Positions 36,401 through 41,237 of a stretch of 64,000 nucleotides of DNA are shown here, piece after piece. The position numbers were made by a program, and so were the translations under genes. The notes beneath the pieces are model-generated. The model was not told the DNA's origin. It was given only the letters and a program-made list of their open reading frames with translations, and did no database searches. Position 1 is the first letter of the stretch. Every line of letters begins with the position of its first letter. The stretch is from Salvelinus alpinus (taxonomy: Eukaryota; Chordata; Actinopteri; Salmoniformes; Salmonidae). The stretch is from the NCBI RefSeq assembly GCF_045679555.1, contig NC_092091.1, positions 94,080,584 to 94,144,583 of the forward strand, written 5' to 3'.

Positions 36401-39400
36401 TCAGATGATCACCTTTAATCTCTCCCCCCCAGGTCCTCCCCTCCTCCACCAGTAGTCAGATGGTCACCTTTAATCTCTCCCCCCAGGTCCTCCCCTCCTC
36501 CACCAGTAGTCAGATGGTCACCTTTAATCTCCCCCCAGGTCCTCCCCTCCTCCACCAGTAGTCAGATGATCACCTTTAATCTCTCCCCCCAGGTCCTCCC
36601 CTCCTCCACCAGTAGTCAGATGATCACCTTTAATCTCTCCCCAGGTCCTCCCCTCCTCCACCAGTAGTCAGATGGTCACCTTTAATCTCTCCCCAGGTCC
36701 TCCCCTCCTCCACCAGTAGTCAGATGATCACCTTTAATCTCTCCCCCCCAGGTCCTCCCCTCCTCCACCAGTAGTCAGATGGTCACCTTTAATCTCTCCC
36801 CCCAGGTCCTCCCCTCCTCCACCAGTAGTCAGATGATCACCTTTAATCTCTCCCCCCAGGTCCTCCCCTCCTCCACCAGTAGTCAGATGGTCACCTTTAA
36901 TCTCTCCTCCCCAGGTCCTCCCCTCCTCCACCAGTAGTCAGATGGTCACCTTTAATCTCTCCCCCCCAGGTCCTCCCCTCCTCCACCAGTAGTCAGATGG
37001 TCACCTTTAATCTCTCCCCCCAGGTCCTCCCCTCCTCCACCAGTAGTCAGATGGTCACCTTTAATCTCTCCTCCCCAGGTCCTCCCCTCCTCCACCAGTA
37101 GTCAGATGGTCACCTTTAATCTCTCCCCCCCAGGTCCTCCCCTCCTCCACCAGTAGTCAGATGGTCACCTTTAATCTCTCCCCCCCAGGTCCTCCCCTCC
37201 TCCACCAGTAGTCAGATGGTCACCTTTAATCTCTCCCCAGGTCCTCCCCTCCTCCACCAGTAGTCAGATGGTCACCTTTAATCTCTCCCCCCCAGGTCCT
37301 CCCCTCCTCCACCAGTAGTCAGATGGTCACCTTTAATCTCTCCCCCCCAGGTCCTCCCCTCCTCCACCAGTAGTCAGATGGTCACCTTTAATCTCCCCCC
37401 CCAGGTCCTCCCCTCCTCCACCAGTAGTCAGATGTTCACCTTTAATCTCTCCCCCCAGGTCCTCCCCTCCTCCACCAGTAGTCAGATGGTCACCTTTAAT
37501 CTCTCCCCCCCAGGTCCTCCCCTCCTCCACCAGTAGTCAGATGATCACCTTTAATCTCTCCCCCCAGGTCCTCCCCTCCTCCACCAGTAGTCAGATGGTC
37601 ACCTTTAATCTCTCCCCCCAGGTCCTCCCCTCCTCCACCAGTAGTCAGATGGTCACCTTTAATCTCTCTCCCCAGGTCCTCCCCTCCTCCACCAGTAGTC
37701 AGATGGTCACCTTTAATCTCTCCCCCCCAGGTCCTCCCCTCCTCCACCAGTAGTCAGATGGTCACCTTTAATCTCCCCCCCCAGGTCCTCCCCTCCTCCA
37801 CCAGTAGTCAGATGGTCACCTTTAATCTCCCCCCCAGGTCCTCCCCTCCTCCACCAGTAGTCAGATGGTCACCTTTAATCTCTCCCCAGGTCCTCCCCTC
37901 CTCCACCAGTAGTCAGATGATCACCTTTAATCTCTCCCCCCAGGTCCTCCCCTCCTCCACCAGTAGTCAGATGATCACCTTTAATCTCTCCCCCCCAGGT
38001 CCTCCCCTCCTCCACCAGTAGTCAGATGGTCACCTTTAATCTCTCCCCAGGTCCTCCCCTCCTCCACCAGTAGTCAGATGATCACCTTTAATCTCTCCCC
38101 CCAGGTCCTCCCCTCCTCCACCAGTAGTCAGATGGTCACCTTTAATCTCCCCCCCCAGGTCCTCCCCTCCTCCACCAGTAGTCAGATGGTCACCTTTAAT
38201 CTCTCCCCAGGTCCTCCCCTCCTCCACCAGTAGTCAGATGATCACCTTTAATCTCTCCCCCCAGGTCCTCCCCTCCTCCACCAGTAGTCAGATGATCACC
38301 TTTAATCTCTCCCCCCCAGGTCCTCCCCTCCTCCACCAGTAGTCAGATGGTCACCTTTAATCTCTCCCCCCAGGTCCTCCCCTCCTCCACCAGTAGTCAG
38401 ATGATCACCTTTAATCTCTCCCCCCCAGGTCCTCCCCTCCTCCACCAGTAGTCAGATGGTCACCTTTAATCTCTCCCCCCAAGGTCCTCCCCTCCTCCAC
38501 CAGTAGTCAGATGGTCACCTTTAATCTCCCCCCCCAGGTCCTCCCCTCCTCCACCAGTAGTCAGATGGTCACCTTTAATCTCCCCCCCAGGTCCTCCCCT
38601 CCTCCACCAGTAGTCAGATGATCACCTTTAATCTCTCCCCCCAGGTCCTCCCCTCCTCCACCAGTAGTCAGATGATCACCTTTAATCTCTCCCCCCAGGT
38701 CCTCCCCTCCTCCACCAGTAGTCAGATGATCACCTTTAATCTCCCCCCCAGGTCCTCCCCTCCTCCACCAGTAGTCAGATGATCACCTTTAATCTCTCCC
38801 CCCAGGTCCTCCCCTCCTCCACCAGTAGTCAGATGGTCACCTTTAATCTCTCCCCCCCAGGTCCTCCCCTCCTCCACCAGTAGTCAGATGGTCACCTTTA
38901 ATCTCTCCCCCCCAGGTCCTCCCCTCCTCCACCAGTAGTCAGATGGTCACCTTTAATCTCTCCCCCCAGGTCCTCCCCTCCTCCACCAGTAGTCAGATGG
39001 TCACCTTTAATCTCTCCCCCCAGGTCCTCCCCTCCTCCACCAGTAGTCAGATGGTCACCTTTAATCTCTCCCCCCAGGTCCTCCCCTCCTCCACCAGTAG
39101 TCAGATGGTCACCTTTAATCTCTCCCCCCAGGTCCTCCCCTCCTCCACCAGTAGTCAGATGGTCACCTTTAATCTCTCCCCCCCAGGTCCTCCCCTCCTC
39201 CACCAGTAGTCAGATGGTCACCTTTAATCTCTCCCCCCCAGGTCCTCCCCTCCTCCACCAGTAGTCAGATGGTCACCTTTAATCTCTCCCCCCCAGGTCC
39301 TCCCCTCCTCCACCAGTAGTCAGATGATCACCTTTAGTTTCTCTAACGGGGGCGTGGCCACCATGAGGACCAGCGGAACGGAACCCAAGATCAAGTACTA

Positions 39401-40656
39401 CACTGAGCTGTGTGCTGCCCCCGGCAACAGGTATAAACACACTATATACTACACTGAGCTGTGTGCTGCCCCCGGCAACAGGTATAAACACACTATATAC
39501 TACACTGAGCTGTGTGCTGCCCCCGGCAACAGGTATAAACACACTATATACTACACTGAGCTGTGTGCTGCCCCCGGCAACAGGTATAAACACACTATAT
39601 ACTACACTGAGCTGTGTGCTGCCCCCGGCAACAGGTATAAACACACTATATACTACACTGAGCTGTGTGCTGCCCCCGGCAACAGGTATAAACACACTAT
39701 ATACTACACTGAGCTGTGTGCTGCCCCCGGCAACAGGTATAAACACACTATATACTACACTGAGCTGTGTGCTGCCCCCGGCAACAGGTATAAAACACAC
39801 TATATACTACACTGAGCTGTGTGCTGCCCCCGGCAACAGGTATAAAACACACTATATACTACACTGAGCTGTGTGCTGCCCCCGGCAACAGGTATAAACA
39901 CACTATATACTACACTGAGCTGTGTGCTGCCCCCGGCAACAGGTATAAAACACACTATATACTACACTGAGCTGTGTGCTGCCCCCGGCAACAGGTATAA
40001 ACACACTATATACTACACTGAGCTGTGTGCTGCCCCCGGCAACAGGTATAAACACACTATATACTACACTGAGCTGTGTGCTGCCCCCGGCAACAGGTAT
40101 AAACACACACACAGCAGTGCTGTAGCAGATGTGAAACTTAACTCTTTCCATCTCTCTCTCCTCCTCCATCTCTCTCCCCCTCCTCCCTCCCATCTCTCTC
40201 CCCCTCCTCCCTCCATCTCTCTCCCCCTCCTCCTCCATCTCTCTCCCCCTCCTCCCTCCCATCTCTCTCCTCCTCCTCCCTCCATCTCTCTTCCTCCATC
40301 CCTCTCATCTCTCTCCCCCTCCTCCCTCCATCTCTCTCCCCCTCCTCCCTCCATCTCTCTTCCTCCATCCCTCTCATCTCTCTCCCCCTCCTCCCTCCAT
40401 CTCTCTCCCCCTCCTCCCTCTCATCTCTCTCCCCCTCCTCCCTCCATCTCTCTCCCCCTCCTCCCCTCCATCTCTCTCCCCCTCCTCCCTCCATCTCTCT
40501 TCCTCCATCCCTCCCATCTCTCTCCTCCTCCTCCATCTCTCTCTGTGTCTCAGTGATGTTAAAGGTTTACAGAAAGAGTTAGATGCCTTGGTTAATGCCA
40601 TCATCGAGGACTTCTTCCAGCCCCAGAAGAATAACCTGCTGTCCAAGCCTGAGTAA
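9806..40656 (+). CDS. pgm2: Phosphoglucomutase 2 / phosphopentomutase, 13 coding exons (whole gene span)
   Basis: Joining exons at 9806-9880, 12000-12167, 14365-14559, 20350-20433, 22031-22224, 22427-22616, 24140-24237, 27408-27588, 27896-27989, 35324-35453, 35893-36094, 39297-39430 and 40554-40656 gives an uninterrupted frame of 615 codons plus TAA; vertebrate PGM2 is about 612 residues. All four hallmarks of the alpha-D-phosphohexomutase family are present: phosphoserine loop TASHNP (Ser about 164), Mg-binding DPDADR (about 321-326), substrate loop FEEAIG (about 422-427) and phosphate-binding RTSGTEPK (about 561-568). The cytosolic enzyme interconverts ribose-1-P or deoxyribose-1-P with the 5-phosphates and, more weakly, glucose-1-P with glucose-6-P. 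TBC1D1 downstream favours PGM2 over the paralogue PGM2L1. Most introns are filled with minisatellites that copy the exon edges. Confidence 0.95.
9881..10737 (+). other. 5' part of pgm2 intron 1
   Basis: AT-rich unique intron sequence with no gene seen. At 10055-10120 the text CTGTAAGTCTCTCTGGATAA and CGTCTGCTAAATGACTAAAA matches the conserved 3' segment of V-SINE-type fish retroposons. Confidence 0.6.
10738..11090 (+). repeat. CT-rich tandem repeat in pgm2 intron 1
   Basis: Loose units of about 25 bp of the CCCCTCCTCACCCCTCTCCC type. Open frames on both strands are compositional. From 11091 to 11414 the intron is unique with no feature seen. Confidence 0.9.
11415..11999 (+). repeat. Acceptor-containing minisatellite at intron 1/exon 2
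   Basis: Units of 82-96 bp each contain the pyrimidine tract, CTCCTGTAG and the first 42 nt of exon 2. Acceptor AGs end at 11478, 11574, 11662, 11744, 11826, 11909 and 11999; the last is the true exon start. Upstream copies diverge after the 42 exonic nt into a G-rich GGATCCTGT linker. Use of the 11909 acceptor would bring an in-frame TAA, so 11999 is the productive site. Confidence 0.9.
12000..12167 (+). CDS. pgm2: pgm2 exon 2
   Basis: 56 codons, phase 0 at both ends, from [10 protein letters not shown] to [10 protein letters not shown]. It contains the family signature [15 protein letters not shown], which forms part of domain 1 near the active-site cleft. The acceptor CTCCTGTAG and the donor CAG/GTATGA are both copied in adjacent arrays, so this exon is flanked by repeats derived from both of its own ends. 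Confidence 0.95.
12168..14086 (+). repeat. Donor-containing minisatellite of pgm2 intron 2 (38 then 36 bp units)
   Basis: About 52 copies of GTATGACCT plus the last 29 nt of exon 2 (ACGACCTCACC...ACCACACAG). Early units are 38 bp and end ACCACACAG; from about 13395 most are 36 bp, ending ACCACAG and alternating GTATGA/GTGTGA. Each unit ends AG/GTRTGA, a potential donor. The 36-bp period leaves both strands open for about 250 codons, but reading on from exon 2 meets TGA at once (CAG GTA TGA). Confidence 0.95.
14143..14362 (+). repeat. CT-rich tract before pgm2 exon 3
   Basis: TCTCTCCTCCC-type polypyrimidine leading into the CCTCCCAG acceptor at 14364. Confidence 0.9.
14365..14559 (+). CDS. 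pgm2: pgm2 exon 3
   Basis: 65 codons, phase 0/0, beginning [10 protein letters not shown] and ending DITPTPFV. It includes [19 protein letters not shown], the conserved phosphate-contacting stretch of domain 1. The donor is GTG/GTACGC at 14560, and the 22-bp array starts inside the first ten intron bases. Confidence 0.95.
14560..18749 (+). repeat. 22-bp AT/GC-alternating minisatellite in pgm2 intron 3, about 190 copies
   Basis: The unit is ACGCCCCTGTTTATATAATAAC (shorter ACGCCC/ACGCCT and 20-21 bp variants occur). The first unit is the native intron start, GTACGCCTGTTTATATAATA, so the array is anchored on the 5' splice site, but unlike the others it contains little or no exon sequence. Every unit carries TTATATAATAA next to a GC block. 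Blocks with CCCCCG or GCGTCTG variants cluster (16880-17240). Confidence 0.95.
18756..20105 (+). repeat. 34-bp hairpin-forming minisatellite in pgm2 intron 3
   Basis: About 40 copies of AACCCCATGATACTCAGTAA plus CCAAGTATCATGCC. Within each unit CATGATACT and AGTATCATG are perfect reverse complements separated by nine bases, so each unit can form a 9-bp stem. A minority of units carry GATGCTC, GATATCC or GATATAC, which weaken the stem. Confidence 0.95.
20247..20328 (+). repeat. (AC)n then (TG)n microsatellite before pgm2 exon 4
   Basis: A short AC run followed by about 24 TG dinucleotides, 20 nt upstream of the CTCTCCAG acceptor at 20349. A GT-rich tract so close to an acceptor could affect splicing, but nothing here demonstrates it. 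Confidence 0.95.
20350..20433 (+). CDS. pgm2: pgm2 exon 4 (catalytic phosphoserine loop)
   Basis: 28 codons, phase 0/0, [10 protein letters not shown]...QDNGYK. It carries [13 protein letters not shown]; the Ser (about residue 164) is the residue phosphorylated in the catalytic cycle of this family. Acceptor CTCTCCAG at 20349 and donor AAG/GTAACA at 20434. Confidence 0.95.
20521..22029 (+). repeat. 1.5-kb polypyrimidine tandem repeat filling pgm2 intron 4
   Basis: Almost uninterrupted (CT)n and C-run units of 17-22 nt (CTCTCTCCCCCCTCCCCGT). The + strand is nearly pure pyrimidine for 1.5 kb, which explains the 500-600 codon open frames on both strands. It ends directly in the exon 5 acceptor GTCTCTCAG. 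Such mirror-like R-Y tracts can form triplex DNA. Confidence 0.95.
22031..22224 (+). CDS. pgm2: pgm2 exon 5
   Basis: 64 codons plus two bases (AG), from [10 protein letters not shown] to QQHCHH. It follows the phosphoserine loop; [14 protein letters not shown] is continuous with exon 4, as expected in the family. Acceptor CTCTCAG at 22030; donor CACAG/GTAACA. The last 27 nt and donor occur again 47 bp downstream. Confidence 0.95.
22225..22426 (+). repeat. pgm2 intron 5: duplicated donor and 19-bp repeats
   Basis: A second copy of the exon 5 end (GACCATCCAGCAGCACTGTC ... ACAG) ends at 22271, followed by the same GTAACA donor. 47 bp is not a multiple of three, so that donor would shift the frame. 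The remainder is about six copies of CTCGTCTCCCCTCTAACCC, ending in CCTCCTTTCAG. Confidence 0.9.
22427..22616 (+). CDS. pgm2: pgm2 exon 6
   Basis: One base completing Arg (AG/G) plus 63 codons, from [10 protein letters not shown] to NPEEGKGVL, phase 0 at the 3' end. It includes [20 protein letters not shown] of domain 2 and the strongly conserved [20 protein letters not shown]. Donor CTG/GTGAGT. Confidence 0.95.
22617..23938 (+). repeat. Donor-containing 39-bp minisatellite of pgm2 intron 6
   Basis: About 36 copies. The unit is GTCAGTAATATC followed by AACCCTGAGGAAGGGAAGGG and GGTCCTG, i.e. the last 27 nt of exon 6 plus 12 nt of intron. The native donor is GTGAGT; most copies have GTCAGT, weaker, and a few (22757, 22870, 23217) keep GTGAGT. 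Units of 33-34 bp lacking AAGGG occur, including the first, so the native reading frame hits a stop within the second unit. Confidence 0.95.
23937..24127 (+). repeat. (TG)n with TTTTAACGG spacers
   Basis: TG runs separated by TTTTAACGG about every 25-30 bp, leading to the GTCCTACAG acceptor at 24139. Confidence 0.95.
24140..24237 (+). CDS. pgm2: pgm2 exon 7 (metal-binding loop)
   Basis: 32 codons plus GG, from [10 protein letters not shown] to AVAEKQK. It contains [13 protein letters not shown]; the three Asp residues (about 321, 323, 325) bind the catalytic Mg ion. The donor is AAGGG/GTAGGG, a modest site. Without splicing, the frame meets TAG immediately. Confidence 0.95.
24238..27355 (+). 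repeat. Donor-containing 59-bp minisatellite of pgm2 intron 7
   Basis: About 53 copies of a unit with GGCCTGTAGGGATCATGGGT, AATGTGTTGGGGGCGTTGCT and GAGAAACAGAAGGGGTA. The GTCGCTGAGAAACAGAAGGG part is the last 20 nt of exon 7, followed each time by a GTAGGG-like donor. G-runs vary from 4 to 12. The middle part closely resembles the start of exon 8. Indels of 2-8 bp make the register irregular. Confidence 0.95.
27408..27588 (+). CDS. pgm2: pgm2 exon 8
   Basis: One base completing Gly (GG/T) plus 60 codons, from [10 protein letters not shown] to ALKEGFHFE. It carries [12 protein letters not shown] and the [12 protein letters not shown] helix of domain 3. The acceptor is TGTGTGTAG at 27407 after a (TG)n tract, so its polypyrimidine tract is unusually purine-interrupted. 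Donor GAG/GTAAAA. Confidence 0.95.
27589..27895 (+). other. pgm2 intron 8, short, mostly unique
   Basis: Contains (ATATACACACAG)n microsatellite at 27600-27675; the rest is unique and leads to the GTGTGGACAG acceptor. Apart from intron 10 this is the intron with least array DNA. Confidence 0.8.
27896..27989 (+). CDS. pgm2: pgm2 exon 9 (substrate loop)
   Basis: 31 codons plus one [11 protein letters not shown] to FAFEEAI(G). FEEAIG (about 422-427) is the sugar-binding loop of domain 3. Acceptor GGACAG at 27895; donor ATAG/GTACAC. Confidence 0.95.
27990..28118 (+). repeat. (ACTAC)n/(AC)n repeat at start of pgm2 intron 9
   Basis: The intron opens GTACACTATACTACACTACA and continues as ACTAC and AC repeats, again anchored at a 5' splice site. 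Confidence 0.9.
28155..28390 (+). repeat. Dispersed salmonid repeat fragment
   Basis: Begins GTCAAATCAAATCAAATGTA with GCCCTTCTTACATCAGCTGA, a motif I know as widespread in salmonid introns; the same motif recurs at 43827-43893. Confidence 0.6.
28391..29268 (+). repeat. 64-66 bp minisatellite in pgm2 intron 9
   Basis: About 13 copies with CTTGATGTACAGGACACCCC, CTGGACAGGACACTAGTCTA and TCTCCTGTTTCTGTAGTGAG. The first copy is continuous with the dispersed repeat ending at 28390, so the array was seeded in TE-derived DNA. Confidence 0.95.
29278..29378 (-). mobile_element. tRNA-derived SINE fragment
   Basis: On the minus strand it reads a degenerate tRNA-like head with the B-box-like GGTTCGATCCC, then GACTGTAAAATATAGCACCT and CTCGGCACTCAGCAT, as in teleost SINEs of this type. 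Not a functional tRNA: no matching acceptor stem was seen. Confidence 0.5.
29450..29454. repeat. Target-site duplication CATTC, left copy
   Basis: CATTC directly precedes the LTR element and recurs at 34236-34240 immediately after it, the 5-bp duplication typical of Ty3/gypsy integration. Confidence 0.9.
29455..29692 (-). repeat. 3' LTR (238 bp)
   Basis: Starts TGTAGTATCC and ends TTACTACA on the + strand, so it is bounded by TG...CA. It is adjacent to a + strand TTCCCCCCCTTTAAAG run, which is the polypurine tract in element orientation. It differs from the other LTR at AAGGC/AAGGT and GTCTTC/GTCTTT. Confidence 0.95.
29781..30107 (-). pseudogene. Frameshifted C-terminal tail of the gypsy polyprotein
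   Basis: 108-codon minus-strand frame with [13 protein letters not shown], then a Ser/Pro-rich stretch ending [14 protein letters not shown], typical of the segment after the integrase core in this kind of element. It overlaps the end of the main pol frame by four nt but lies in another register, so a single-base indel close to 30110-30120 separates it from pol. Confidence 0.75.
30104..32998 (-). CDS. Ty3/gypsy pol: protease, reverse transcriptase, RNase H, integrase
   Basis: 964-codon uninterrupted minus-strand frame. Visible from the first Met: protease active site DTG (47-49); RT with LDMSHAYQQ (catalytic Asp about 269) and YLDD (329-332); RNase H with SCDAS (about 476-480), KEGLA and TDHKPL; HHCC zinc finger with His 696/699 and Cys 729/732; integrase triad Asp 760, Asp 814, Glu 850 in D-D(35)E spacing; RNase H precedes integrase as in Ty3/gypsy. 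It copies element RNA into DNA and integrates it. The Met at 32998 is simply the first after the broken gag; the same frame continues upstream through two stops into the gag zinc knuckles, so gag and pol were probably one polyprotein. The 3' end is frameshifted near 30115. Confidence 0.93.
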   Translation of the reverse strand: MRESESECADAEQAFSMYSVQGANMKKVEPFIVEMGINGLKVPFELDTGCSVTLMNRSQFYRKWKTVEVPKLRDTPIKLKTYTGEKITVIGVADVQVEYHGQKKNLPLLVVEGTGPSLLGRGWLEEIKLNWDEIKHVTTETLTLQQVLSKHECVFKEELGTLKGVQATIHVAADVTPRFYRPRSVPYAMKPKVDVEIDRLLAEDIIVPVKFSEWAAPVVPILKPDGSIRLCGDYKLTVNRVSSLEQYPIPKVEDLLSTLTGGQQFTKLDMSHAYQQVLMDKASQKYLTINTHRGMFTYKHLPFGVSSAPAIFQRTMEGILQGIPKVAVYLDDILVTGVTKEEHLRNLGEVLRRMEDAGLRLKRSKCTLLADEVQYLGHKVDAKGVHTVKAKVRAVVEAPAPTNVTELKAYLGLLNYYNRFLPNLSTLLAPLHQLLRKDVAWKWSERQEEAFERSKVLLQSAEVLVHYSADRDLILSCDASAYGVGAVLSHRMENGAEKPIGFMSRTLSPAEKKYSQLDKEGLAVIFGIQRFHKYLYGRTFTIVTDHKPLISLFHEQKPVPQMVSPRVQRWNVWFRAYEYRIIYKPGRYHGNADALSRLPVPEIIIQEEENDQVLMIDVLDDAPVNTAQIRQWTSKDVTLSQVHEFILKGWPTVTEPQIMPYYTRRLALSVRDGCVLWGSRVVIPPQGRVLLLKLLHQSHPGMSRMKGLARSYVWWPKMDHDVENEVSRCEDCQSNRKSPPTAPLHPWEWPEKPWTRLHVDYAGPFLGKMFLVLIDSHSKWMDVYPMNTSTSYATIEKLRQSFSVMGLPQMLVSDNATCFTSTEFTSFMKQNGIQHVTSAPFHPSSNGLAERAVQTLKEGMRKMQGPSIETKVSRFLFSYRITPQATTGLSPAEMLMSRRLRSTLDLIRPDLKIKIQQKQWNQKWNHDTRAKLRSFSTGDDVYTRNYGFGPKWIPATIEDQYLIL
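32999..33476 (-). pseudogene. Gag nucleocapsid part, interrupted by stops
   Basis: In the pol register the minus strand encodes two zinc knuckles ([13 protein letters not shown] and [14 protein letters not shown], about 33085-33190) and an upstream capsid-like stretch, but with TAG at 33287-33289 and TGA at 33434-33436. It is therefore not translatable as it stands. Confidence 0.8.
33477..33809 (-). pseudogene. N-terminal gag fragment
   Basis: 111-codon frame starting [20 protein letters not shown], with a hydrophobic and helical gag-like middle. It ends prematurely at 33477 because the register changes relative to the downstream gag at about 33500-33515 (a small indel). The start is plausible: it lies about 190 nt inside the 5' LTR. 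Confidence 0.8.
33998..34235 (-). repeat. 5' LTR (238 bp)
   Basis: 236 of 238 positions match the LTR at 29455-29692. Followed by CATTC at 34236-34240, the right copy of the target-site duplication. Confidence 0.95.
34243..35310 (+). repeat. 58-bp minisatellite at 3' end of pgm2 intron 9
   Basis: About 18 copies of TCACCACCGGACCAGCCAGA, CTACGGTTTAGTGGGGTTTA, AATGACTTCCTGTGTCCT; shorter units lack CACCAC. It stops 13 nt before the GTGTTGCAG acceptor of exon 10 and does not include exon sequence. Confidence 0.95.
35324..35453 (+). CDS. pgm2: pgm2 exon 10
   Basis: GG completing Gly (G/GG), 42 codons from [10 protein letters not shown] to LTAIYK, then [10 protein letters not shown] is a conserved domain 3 motif. 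Acceptor TTGCAG at 35323, donor AAGGA/GTGAGT at 35454. Confidence 0.95.
35454..35892 (+). repeat. pgm2 intron 10: AC-rich and CT-rich simple repeats
   Basis: 35460-35612 is (AC)n with CCTCACGCAG-type interruptions; 35695-35888 is polypyrimidine ending in CTCCTCCAG. The unique middle (35613-35694) shows nothing. Confidence 0.9.
35893..36094 (+). CDS. pgm2: pgm2 exon 11
   Basis: One base completing Glu plus 67 codons, from [10 protein letters not shown] to SSQADNKA, phase 0 at the 3' end. It includes FICHDQEVI and [10 protein letters not shown] leading to the C-terminal domain. Donor GCT/GTGAGG. Confidence 0.95.
36181..39296 (+). repeat. Acceptor-containing 52-56 bp minisatellite of pgm2 intron 11
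   Basis: About 58 copies. The unit is GTCCTCCCCTCCTCCACCAG, TAGTCAGATGGTCACCTTTA, ATCTCTCCCCCCAG: the first 40 nt of exon 12 followed by a pyrimidine tract and CAG. Each unit therefore recreates a complete 3' splice site. Length varies with the C-run (CCCCAG to CCCCCCCAG). 54-bp units are in frame and encode [18 protein letters not shown]; the last unit is 55 bp, so the nearest upstream acceptor would shift the frame. Confidence 0.95.
39297..39430 (+). CDS. pgm2: pgm2 exon 12 (phosphate-binding loop)
   Basis: 44 codons plus AG, from [10 protein letters not shown] to CAAPGN. It carries [12 protein letters not shown] (Arg about 561), the C-terminal loop that grips the substrate phosphate. The exon is sandwiched between an array made from its 5' 40 nt and another made from its 3' 35 nt, leaving about 60 nt of single-copy exon. 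Confidence 0.95.
39431..40105 (+). repeat. Donor-containing 51-bp minisatellite of pgm2 intron 12
   Basis: About 13 copies of GTATAAACACACTATA plus the last 35 nt of exon 12 (TACTACACTGAGCTGTGTGC ... GGCAACAG). AG/GTATAA donors fall at 39430, 39481, 39532, 39583, 39634, 39685, 39736 and 39787, exactly 51 bp apart; the next is at 39839 (52 bp). The native frame stays open through the first eight, adding [17 protein letters not shown] per copy. Confidence 0.95.
40140..40545 (+). repeat. CT-rich repeat before pgm2 exon 13
   Basis: CATCTCTCTCCCCCTCCTCC-type units leading to TGTGTCTCAG at 40553. Confidence 0.9.
40554..40656 (+). CDS. pgm2: pgm2 exon 13 (terminal coding exon)
   Basis: One base completing Ser (AG/T), 33 codons from [10 protein letters not shown] to NLLSKPE, then TAA at 40654-40656. 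The end [13 protein letters not shown] matches the usual PGM2 C-terminus in length and pattern. Confidence 0.95.
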
Positions 40657-40727
40657 CACACATCAGTGGCTTGTAACACAAAGACCAGCGCTGGTTTGAC
40701 TTCCTGATCAAGATTCCCTTTCACACA

Positions 40728-41235
40728 TTGTAGAAGTCACACACACACATTGTAGAAGTCACACACACACATTCTAGAACTCACACACACACATTCTAGA
40801 ACTCACACACACACATTCTAGAACTCACACACACACATTCTAGAACTCACACACACACACATTCTAGAAGTCACACACACACATTCTAGAAGTCACACAC
40901 ACACATTCTAGAAGTCACACACACATTCTAGAAGTCACACACACACATTGTAGAAGTCACACACACACATTGTAGAAGTCACACACACACATTGTAGAAG
41001 TCACACACACACATTGTAGAAGTCACACACACACATTGTAGAAGTCACACACAAACATTGTGGAAGTCACACACGCATTCTAGAACTCACACACACACAT
41101 TGTAGAACTCACACACATTCTAGAACTCACACACACACACACACACATTCTAGAACTCACACACACACACACACATTCACACACACACATTGTAGAACTC
41201 ACACACATTCTAGAACTCACACACATTGTAGAAGT
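40728..41235 (+). repeat. About 25-bp (AC)-rich repeat in the pgm2 3' region
   Basis: Units TAGAAGTCACACACACACAT alternating TTG and TTC (GTAGAAG/CTAGAAC). It lies in the probable 3' UTR. Confidence 0.9.
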
Positions 41236-41237
41236 CT

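Noticed and set aside
9806-40656. PGM2L1 (glucose-1,6-bisphosphate synthase) as identity
   Set aside because: Close paralogue, but TBC1D1 downstream and the 615-codon length fit PGM2; a tree would settle it.
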